Shown here piece after piece: positions 1 through 5,336 of a stretch of DNA of 6,079 bases. Below the pieces are notes generated by a model, which did no database searches, was not told where the DNA came from, and saw only the letters and a program-made list of their open reading frames with translations. This DNA comes from JBLIAZ01 sp047631875 (GTDB taxonomy: Bacteria > Bacteroidota > Bacteroidia > Flavobacteriales_C > GCA-002722245): contig JBLIAZ010000161.1 of assembly GCA_047631875.1 (NCBI GenBank), positions 1 through 6,079 on the forward strand, in the 5' to 3' direction. Made by a program: the position numbers and the translations under genes. How positions within the stretch are numbered: position 1 is the stretch's first letter; each line of letters opens with the position of its first letter.

Positions 1-385
1 TCCCTATCCTGTTCCAGAAAAAGAACAGCTTCAAAAAAAGCCAAAAAGATTAGATTATCCGTCTCAACGAATAAAGTACCGTCACTATGGTCATTCAGTA
101 GAACAATTCATAAAAAAGGCATCGGAACTGGAAGACGGTGAGGAAAAAGACTCCTTCACTTATTACATTGCCAACATCATGAAAAAAAATTACCTGATGT
201 TCAACCGTGAAACAGTGAGTGACGAGTTAATCGTCAAACAGCTAGGAGAATTATCTGAGGGGAAATTAATCTTAAAAGAAGAATTTCAACTGAAACCATC
301 TAGTGAGCTTATAGTTATAACAGCTCGACCAAATAATTTTCAGAAGAAAAAGAAGAGTAAAAAAAATTACCGCAAAAAATACTAA
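1..385 (+). CDS. DUF4290 family protein, C-terminal part (5' truncated)
   Basis: The reading frame is open from base 2 to the TAA at 383-385 and gives 127 visible residues; the start lies outside the window. Recognisable family features are an early PYPVPEKE segment, a KYRHYG motif, a 'EDGEEKDSF' helix followed by YIANIMKKNYL, and an 'ELSEGKL' segment. From memory of the family (DUF4290, Bacteroidota-specific, function unknown), roughly the N-terminal 90-100 residues are missing. The C-terminus is a strongly basic low-complexity tail (QKKKKSKKNYRKKY), which is common in this family and might bind nucleic acid or acidic surfaces, though that is inference. No signal peptide or membrane segment is visible in this part, so a cytoplasmic location is likely. 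It ends 8 bases before murA, an arrangement widespread in Bacteroidota that suggests cotranscription. An internal ATG at 179 is not the real start, because family homology continues upstream of it. Confidence 0.88.
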   Translation, partial: PYPVPEKEQLQKKPKRLDYPSQRIKYRHYGHSVEQFIKKASELEDGEEKDSFTYYIANIMKKNYLMFNRETVSDELIVKQLGELSEGKLILKEEFQLKPSSELIVITARPNNFQKKKKSKKNYRKKY

Positions 386-393
386 ACTAAACT

Positions 394-1701
394 ATGGCAT
401 CTTTTGAGATTATAGGAGGAAACAAATTAAACGGAGAAATTACTCCACAAGGAGCAAAAAACGAAGCGCTTCAAATATTGTGCGCTGTGTTGTTAACATC
501 TGAAAAGGTTAACATTACCAACGTGCCAAACATTAGAGACGTAAATAAATTGATTGATTTATTAAGCGACTTAGGTGTTAAGGTTGATAAAAAAGGTGAC
601 GAGGAATACACTTTTGAAGCCAACAATGTGGACTTAGAGTTCATGAAAACGGAAGAATTCAAGAAAAAAGGATCTTCAATTAGAGGCTCCTTAATGATTG
701 TAGGTCCTTTATTAGCCCGCTTTGGAAAAGGGTACATCCCTGCGCCAGGCGGAGATAAAATTGGAAGACGTAGGGTCGACACTCACTTCATGGGCTTTCA
801 AAATTTAGGAGCTCAATTTGAATACCAAGCAGCAAGTAAATTTTACAAAGTAGAAGCAAGCAACTTGATTGGAACTGACATGCTTTTAGAAGAAGCATCA
901 GTAACTGGAACTGCGAACATTGTTATGGCTGCAGTACTTGCTAAAGGCAAAACATCAATATACAACGCTGCTTGTGAACCTTATTTACAGCAATTGTGTA
1001 AAATGCTTAACCGCATGGGGGCAAAAATTACAGGTATCGGATCCAATTTAATAAAAATAGAAGGAGTTAAGGAACTAAAAGGTACTGAGCATAGGATTTT
1101 ACCTGACATGATTGAGATAGGTAGTTTCATTGGTTTGGCAGCCATTACAGGATCGCATATCCGAATCAAAAACGTATCCTACCCTAATTTGGGGATAATA
1201 CCTTCCGTGTTTAAAAAATTAGGAATACAAATGGAATTGGACGGTGATGATTTAATTATCCCTGCTCAAGATCATTATGAAATAGAAACATTCATTGACG
1301 GATCTATCCAAACGATATCCGATGCCCCATGGCCTGGATTCACTCCTGATTTAATTAGCATTGTGTTAGTGACCGCAATCCAAGCAAAAGGAAGTGTCTT
1401 AATGCACCAAAAAATGTTTGAAAGCCGGTTGTTTTTTGTTGATAAATTGATTGAAATGGGAGCGCAAATAATCTTATGTGATCCGCACCGAGCTACAGTC
1501 ATTGGGATGAACAAGCAAAACAGTTTGAGAGGTATTGAAATGACTTCTCCTGATATCAGAGCTGGTGTTTCTTTGTTAATTGCAGCACTTTCAGCCAATG
1601 GAAAATCCACGATTCATAACATTGAGCAAATTGACAGAGGTTACCAAAACATAGACAAAAGACTTCAAGCCTTAGGAGCTAACATTAAGAGGATAAACTA
1701 A
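394..1701 (+). CDS. murA: UDP-N-acetylglucosamine 1-carboxyvinyltransferase (MurA), Asp-type active site
   Basis: MurA transfers enolpyruvate from PEP to UDP-GlcNAc, the first committed step of peptidoglycan synthesis, in the cytoplasm. The 435 residues are a little longer than the usual ~420 and cover the whole EPSP-synthase-like fold. Visible landmarks are GAKNEAL (Lys22, Asn23, substrate binding), the active-site loop PAPGGDKIGRRRVDTHF (about 117-132), the PWPGFTPDL motif with the putative catalytic Asp319 (E. coli Asp305), DIRAG with Arg389 (E. coli Arg397), and the terminal IDRGYQNIDKRLQALGANI. The loop carries Asp121 where E. coli has Cys115, the residue alkylated by fosfomycin. In other bacteria this Asp keeps activity and gives intrinsic fosfomycin resistance, so the enzyme is predicted to be active and insensitive. 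The ATG follows the DUF4290 stop by 8 bases (ACTAAACT) with no Shine-Dalgarno sequence, as is usual in this phylum. A TlpA-like gene abuts its stop codon. The alternative, aroA, is excluded by the motifs. Confidence 0.97.
   Translation: MASFEIIGGNKLNGEITPQGAKNEALQILCAVLLTSEKVNITNVPNIRDVNKLIDLLSDLGVKVDKKGDEEYTFEANNVDLEFMKTEEFKKKGSSIRGSLMIVGPLLARFGKGYIPAPGGDKIGRRRVDTHFMGFQNLGAQFEYQAASKFYKVEASNLIGTDMLLEEASVTGTANIVMAAVLAKGKTSIYNAACEPYLQQLCKMLNRMGAKITGIGSNLIKIEGVKELKGTEHRILPDMIEIGSFIGLAAITGSHIRIKNVSYPNLGIIPSVFKKLGIQMELDGDDLIIPAQDHYEIETFIDGSIQTISDAPWPGFTPDLISIVLVTAIQAKGSVLMHQKMFESRLFFVDKLIEMGAQIILCDPHRATVIGMNKQNSLRGIEMTSPDIRAGVSLLIAALSANGKSTIHNIEQIDRGYQNIDKRLQALGANIKRIN
1687..1693 (+). promoter_or_regulatory. 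Possible ribosome binding site for the TlpA-like gene
   Basis: AAGAGGA lies 8 bases before the ATG at 1702, inside the last codons of murA. It resembles a Shine-Dalgarno sequence at a workable distance. Bacteroidota use such sites weakly, and the bases also encode IKR of MurA, so this may be coincidence. Together with the abutting stop and start codons it fits coupled translation. Confidence 0.3.
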
Positions 1702-2247
1702 ATGAGGTTCGCTATTCTAAGTATATTCTGTTTAAGCTTATTGACTAACTGTCTTTCAAAAAAAGAAGAAGCTCCAATCGGTGTTTATGTAGGGAATCAA
1801 GCTCCCGATTTCGAAGGAAAATCACCAACTGACTCGATAATCAGCTTACATTCATTGCGAGGAAACCTTGTACTCCTTGATTTTTGGGCATCATGGTGCG
1901 GCCCATGCCGGCATGAAAATAAAAATTTGGTGGTGACAGTCCAACATTTTAGTGAAACTGAATTTCCTGGCAAAAGAAAAAAACCAAGTACCGGTTTCAA
2001 AGTTTTCAATGTTTCTATGGATAGCAACAAAGACAGATGGGTCGGAGCAATTAAGCAAGATCGATTGAATTGGCCATATCACATCAGTGACCTTAAAGGT
2101 TGGGGCAGCGAATTTGGCATCAAATACCAAGTAAGGAGCATTCCTTCTAATTTTTTAATTGATGCCAACGGGGTAATCATAGCACGTAACTTACGTGGTC
2201 AAAAACTAGATAACTTTTTGAATAACTACAGCATAAAAAAACAGTAA
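1702..2247 (+). CDS. TlpA-family thioredoxin-like lipoprotein
   Basis: This is a 181-residue envelope thiol-disulfide oxidoreductase or peroxiredoxin-like protein; the substrate is unknown. Residues 1-17 form a lipoprotein signal peptide: Arg2, a hydrophobic core, and LLTNC with Cys17 as the lipidated residue. Asn at -1 is unusual but tolerated in Bacteroidota. The mature start reads CLSKKEEA. An AhpC/TSA-Redoxin type fold follows: GNQAPDFEGK (31-40), the strand LVLLDFWASWCGPC with redox cysteines Cys66 and Cys69, VFNVSMDSNKDRW (101-113), and the cis-proline motif VRSIPSNFLID (Pro148). A basic stretch at about 90-97 (GKRKKPST) lengthens the loop after the first helix; I recall comparable loops in flavobacterial relatives. 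The start codon directly abuts the murA stop (TAA then ATG), so translational coupling is likely. AAGAGGA at 1687-1693 inside the murA end could be its ribosome site. The gene ends 17 bases from a convergent stop codon. The fold is certain; the exact role (cytochrome maturation, disulfide isomerase, peroxide stress) is not. Confidence 0.92.
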   Translation: MRFAILSIFCLSLLTNCLSKKEEAPIGVYVGNQAPDFEGKSPTDSIISLHSLRGNLVLLDFWASWCGPCRHENKNLVVTVQHFSETEFPGKRKKPSTGFKVFNVSMDSNKDRWVGAIKQDRLNWPYHISDLKGWGSEFGIKYQVRSIPSNFLIDANGVIIARNLRGQKLDNFLNNYSIKKQ

Positions 2248-2264
2248 TTCGAAATCGATAAGAA

Positions 2265-3161
2265 CTACTTACAATACTTAACTAAACTCTTCATGTCCTT
2301 TTTTGTCAAAGGAGTTCGTTTGACTGAAGTAATGTAGCCTGCAAACTGACCAGTAGCAGCAAGTATCATGGTTTTTAACACGACGGTATCACTTTGATCG
2401 GTCTCTATAATGACAGTAAATTTAGGGTTTGAGGTTAAAATAGCTTTATCAATTACATCCTGCGAAACCACCTTATAAGGATAAGGGTACACTTTCAACA
2501 TGTCCTTTTTCTTTATTTCAGACATTTGAAATGCTGTAACTAATAAAGTTTTTGATCGAACTTGAGGGCCATTTTCCTTACACAAATCGGTAATATTCTT
2601 GTTAAATTCCATTCCTTTCACCTGATTACTCAAATACCGCAGAGCGTACATCAAGTCCACTTCCTTTGGAATGACATGAGGAATACTTGTATATACAATT
2701 TCATCACCTTCCCAAAACCTCAAATACAAATACGACGCATCGCCTGTATATTTTTGATTTGTTTGAACAGCACTAGCTTCGCGTGTAGGATGTTTTTCAG
2801 AATAAAAGTCCATAGACAGTACAGCGTACGCTTGTCTTAGTTTCTTTTTTTTCTTTTTTTCCACTTGTTTCATGAACTCAATTTCATTTGCAGTTTTATA
2901 TAGTGCTGCGGAATGATGCTTCCAATATTTAGTCACCGTTTTTTTCAGCAAAGCATTTGATTCTTTGATGTTGTTACGGTACGCTGATAATTTAGAAAAA
3001 TCCTTTTTGAGTTTCTTGACAATCCTTGGATCTTCGGTAAGTTTCTTGACAATTAAAGTTCTCGCTTTCAACTCCTTTACTATTTGTGCATCTGCTGCCA
3101 CTACAGTGTTGAAAGCAAACACTGTCATTAAACTCAATATCAATACTTTTCTCATGTTCAT
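2265..3161 (-). CDS. Secreted lysine-rich protein of unknown function
   Basis: I do not recognise this 298-residue protein. It starts MNMRKVLILSLMTVF; Met3 (ATG at 3153-3155) is an equally possible start, since the Arg-Lys plus hydrophobic core of a Sec signal peptide follows it. Cleavage is likely near VVAADA, at residue 22-25, and there is no lipobox, so a periplasmic or secreted protein is expected. Mature residues 27-56 are three decapeptide repeats, each beginning IVK(E/K)L. A helical, charged region follows to about residue 110, including six consecutive lysines (102-107). Residues about 110-298 look like a mixed alpha/beta domain rich in beta strands (YLYLRFWEGDEIVYTSI, FTVIIETD, GYITSVKRTPLTKKD). 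There are only two cysteines, Cys194 and Cys297. No CHU_C or Por sorting tail is visible. It is the last gene of a probable operon, 20 bases after a mechanosensitive channel gene. The leader before the ATG is A-rich (CAAAAAATAA) without a Shine-Dalgarno sequence. Confidence 0.85.
   Translation of the reverse strand: MNMRKVLILSLMTVFAFNTVVAADAQIVKELKARTLIVKKLTEDPRIVKKLKKDFSKLSAYRNNIKESNALLKKTVTKYWKHHSAALYKTANEIEFMKQVEKKKKKKLRQAYAVLSMDFYSEKHPTREASAVQTNQKYTGDASYLYLRFWEGDEIVYTSIPHVIPKEVDLMYALRYLSNQVKGMEFNKNITDLCKENGPQVRSKTLLVTAFQMSEIKKKDMLKVYPYPYKVVSQDVIDKAILTSNPKFTVIIETDQSDTVVLKTMILAATGQFAGYITSVKRTPLTKKDMKSLVKYCK
2994..3083 (-). repeat. Three tandem decapeptide-coding repeats (IVKxL)
   Basis: Residues 27-56 of the secreted protein read in three units of ten: IVKELKARTL, IVKKLTEDPR and IVKKLKKDFS. 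At DNA level, AGTTTCTTGACAAT (plus-strand reading) occurs exactly at 3010-3023 and again at 3040-3053, 30 bases apart, so at least one duplication appears fairly recent. The pattern suggests an amphipathic helix with spaced hydrophobic I/V/L faces and basic residues between them. Its role is unknown. Confidence 0.8.
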
Positions 3162-3181
3162 TTATTTTTTGAATTTGTTTA

Positions 3182-4456
3182 TTACTTCAATATTTTATTA
3201 AAATCTGATCCACTTGGGCTTTGAAACACCTGCAGGTCAAACTCCTTAACCACAGACAAAATGTGATCAAATATATCAGCTTGAATGTCTTCATAATATG
3301 CCCACCTCTTTTCCGTACTGAACACATAAATTTCCAATGGCAATCCTTTTTCTGTAGACTGTAATTGCCTTACTAAAAAAGTCATGTCCTTATTTAAAAT
3401 TTCATTGTGACTCAAATATGCATGTACATAAGCTCTAAAAGTTCCCATGTTTGAAATTGCCCTTCCGTTTACCAAACTCTCCTCGCTCACCTCATGATCC
3501 TCATTAAACTCATCCACTTCTAGTTTCTTTTTGTCGAGGTACTCGCTTATGTATTGAATTTTCTTGAACCGCTCCAGCATCTCTTCATCACATAACTTCA
3601 CCGTGTTCATGTCAATGTTTATTGACCTTTTAATTCTTCTACCTCCTGACTCCTCCATTCCTCTCCAGTTTTTGAAGGCATCCGACACAAACGCATAAGT
3701 TGGCACTGTACTTATTGTTTTGTCCCAATTCATGATTTTAATGGTTTGCAATTTAATTTCAACTACATCACCATCAGCTCCATATTTTGGAAACTCTACC
3801 CAATCTCCCACACGAATCATGTTGTTCGCAGCCAATTGGATACTCCCCACAAACCCCAGTATAGTATCTTTAAACACTAACATCAACACTACGGACATAG
3901 CGCCTAGTGCTGAAAATATGCCAAGGGGAGAACGCCCCAATAAAATAGACACTAAATAAATGCCACCAATGATAAAAATAATTATCCTAATAAGCTGCGT
4001 GTAACTTTCCATTGGTTTGTCCTTCATAAAAGGATGTCTTGAAACCAAAACTTGTGCAGCGCTGAGAAGCGAAACAAGCACCGCGATTATCACCACCACC
4101 AAGTATACATGACTTGCTTTTAAACCAAAATCAATCCAGGACTGATGTCCTTTCAAAAAGGAAGGGATTAATCCTTCAAGCACTAAAGCAGGAACAACAT
4201 GAGCGAGTTTGGTGAAAAACTTTTTCTCAATAAGGACATCGTCCCAGTCTGTTTTTGTCTTTTTTACCAATTTACCGACTAAACCCAACAGTATCTTTTT
4301 TGCAATAAAATCAGAAACAAAGCACAAAAAAGTCAACACCAATAAAATAACCACAAACTTCAGTTCGTCACTGTATAGTGGATTTACTCCAATGTAATTC
4401 AATCCATTTTCTATGAATTGTGAAATCGAATTCCCCCAATCATCAAACTTTGCCAT
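3182..4456 (-). CDS. ybdG: YbdG/MscM-type mechanosensitive ion channel (MscS superfamily)
   Basis: This inner-membrane channel is predicted to open under membrane tension and release solutes on hypo-osmotic shock. Its 424 residues compare with about 415 for E. coli YbdG (MscM), which it resembles along its length. Predicted membrane segments lie at about 32-55, 84-100 (weaker), 116-138 and 154-174. The pore helix follows at about 180-214 (LGAMSVVLMLVFKDTILGF), then the start of the MscS beta domain (RVGDWVEFPKYGADGDVVEI). YbdG-subgroup signatures are NWDKTISTVPTYAFVSD, FKNWRGMEESGGRRIKRS (262-278) and the C-terminal GLPLEIYVFS, IQADIFDHIL and FQSPSGSDF. E. coli has KDPILG where this protein has KDTILG. 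The ATG at 4456 is 6 bases after the response regulator stop, and its own stop is 20 bases before the secreted-protein gene, so it is probably the middle gene of an operon. Family assignment is firm; conductance and gating are inferred. Confidence 0.95.
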   Translation of the reverse strand: MAKFDDWGNSISQFIENGLNYIGVNPLYSDELKFVVILLVLTFLCFVSDFIAKKILLGLVGKLVKKTKTDWDDVLIEKKFFTKLAHVVPALVLEGLIPSFLKGHQSWIDFGLKASHVYLVVVIIAVLVSLLSAAQVLVSRHPFMKDKPMESYTQLIRIIIFIIGGIYLVSILLGRSPLGIFSALGAMSVVLMLVFKDTILGFVGSIQLAANNMIRVGDWVEFPKYGADGDVVEIKLQTIKIMNWDKTISTVPTYAFVSDAFKNWRGMEESGGRRIKRSINIDMNTVKLCDEEMLERFKKIQYISEYLDKKKLEVDEFNEDHEVSEESLVNGRAISNMGTFRAYVHAYLSHNEILNKDMTFLVRQLQSTEKGLPLEIYVFSTEKRWAYYEDIQADIFDHILSVVKEFDLQVFQSPSGSDFNKILK

Positions 4457-4462
4457 TCTTAA

Positions 4463-5155
4463 TTATCCTTTAAATTTATAACCCACACCCCTTACTGAAT
4501 AAAAATACTCAGGTGACTTGGGATTTATTTCAAAATACTTTCTAAAATTCAACACGTAATTATCAATCGTCCTCGTGCTTGGATAAACATCCACGCCCCA
4601 AACTAATTCAAGTATTAAATCTCTCGAAACTACTTGATTTTTTTTATCTACAAGCAACTTTAACAACTTAGCTTCTTTTTCTGACAATGTTCCTTTTTGC
4701 TGATGTGCTCCAACAAACTCAAAAGTGTTAAAATCCACCTCATTATCACCAAACTGCACCTCGTTGATTAGACTTTCATTCTGTTTCTTTTGTCCTCGCT
4801 TAATTAGCTTATGAGTTCGTAGCAACAGCTCCTCTAAATTAAATGGTTTCACTAAATAATCATCAGCTCCTGCTCTGAGACCTTTCACCCTGTCTGCACT
4901 TGAGCTTTTGGCCGATAAAATTAAAATGGGAACATCGTTGTTTGTTAAACGGATGGTTTCACAAACAGTGATACCATCAACATTTGGTAACATTAGGTCT
5001 AACATGACTAAGTCAAACCGTTGACCTGCAAATAAATCGATTGCTTTTTTTCCATCCTCGGCAACCTTGACTACGTAACCCTCAAGCTCCAAATTCATTT
5101 TGATCACATCAATCAAATGAACTTCATCTTCGACCAATAAAATACGTTTGTCCAT
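4463..5155 (-). CDS. OmpR/PhoB-family response regulator
   Basis: This is a DNA-binding response regulator of 230 residues. I chose the ATG at 5155 (MDKRILLVEDE); the open frame extends two codons further to a TTG at 5161, which adds nothing homologous. Numbered from that ATG, the receiver domain spans about 3-118: acidic pair Glu9/Asp10, phosphoacceptor Asp53 in LVMLDLMLPNVDG, Ser81 in the ILSAKS switch position, and Lys103-Pro104 in YLVKPF. After a short linker with a basic segment (KRGQKKQ), the winged-helix Trans_reg_C domain spans about 133-230. It is marked by LSEKEAKLLKLL, VVSRDLILELVWG, the recognition helix STRTIDNYVLNFRKYF and the wing YFYSVRGVGYKF. All phosphorylation residues are present, so it should be kinase-controlled, but no histidine kinase gene is visible nearby. 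It leads a probable operon with the YbdG-like channel and a secreted protein, which suggests it may respond to envelope or osmotic stress and control its own operon; that is inference. Confidence 0.95.
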   Translation of the reverse strand: MDKRILLVEDEVHLIDVIKMNLELEGYVVKVAEDGKKAIDLFAGQRFDLVMLDLMLPNVDGITVCETIRLTNNDVPILILSAKSSSADRVKGLRAGADDYLVKPFNLEELLLRTHKLIKRGQKKQNESLINEVQFGDNEVDFNTFEFVGAHQQKGTLSEKEAKLLKLLVDKKNQVVSRDLILELVWGVDVYPSTRTIDNYVLNFRKYFEINPKSPEYFYSVRGVGYKFKG

Positions 5156-5336
5156 GAGCAAATATATGGAATTGTTGGTAGTTATTAGTTACTCATTTAG
5201 TAGATAAACTCGAGGGGTTTGAGCTGTTAATTTGCAACTTTTAAGCGTGAAAATTCAGTGATATCTGATGGTTTTAATCATGTCCTTACTGTTAATTCAA
5301 TGAATTTTAATGGTACACCTCAGATATATAAACCTT
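5156..5336 (-). promoter_or_regulatory. Intergenic region expected to hold the response-regulator operon promoter
   Basis: These 181 AT-rich bases separate the stop of the CHU_C protein gene from the response regulator start. The promoter of the regulator-channel-secreted protein operon should lie here, as both gaps further down are 20 bases or less. On the minus strand, TATATTTG at 5159-5166 fits the Bacteroidota -7 consensus TAnnTTTG, but it sits only 3 bases before the ATG, and no matching TTG -33 element is visible, so it is doubtful. Two inverted arms, ATATCTGA (5261-5268) and TCAGATAT (5320-5327), lie 51 bases apart, and a small palindrome AATTC-AAT-GAATT lies at 5294-5306. Either could bind a dimeric regulator. 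I see no GC-rich hairpin with a T tract, so no convincing terminator for the upstream gene. No small ORF is supported. Confidence 0.4.

Noticed and set aside
471..782. Minus-strand open frames inside murA (also at 981-1169 and 1275-1610)
   Set aside because: They lie opposite a confidently identified gene, encode nothing recognisable and have no leader or motif; they are antisense shadows.
2248..2264. Bidirectional terminator between the convergent genes
   Set aside because: The 17-base gap contains only TCGA-AA-TCGA, whose two-base loop cannot form a stable hairpin, and it has no T tract.
2562..3201. Plus-strand open frames opposite the secreted-protein gene (2562-2840, 2965-3201)
   Set aside because: Hydrophobic-looking translations here mirror the lysine-rich and AT-rich minus-strand gene. 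The minus-strand product has a clear signal peptide and fits the operon, so these are not supported.
5156..5161. TTG at 5161 as start of the response regulator
   Set aside because: It adds only two residues before an ATG that matches the usual M-x-K-x-ILLVEDE start of the family.
5206..5220. Hairpin AAACTC-GAG-GGGTTT as a terminator
   Set aside because: The stem is 6 pairs with one G-U on the plus strand, where no gene ends, and it has a mismatch on the minus strand. No T tract follows on either strand.
5255..5268. TCAG-ATATCA-CTGA (minus strand) followed by ATTTTC as a terminator for the CHU_C gene
   Set aside because: A 4-pair stem is too weak and the T run is only four bases.
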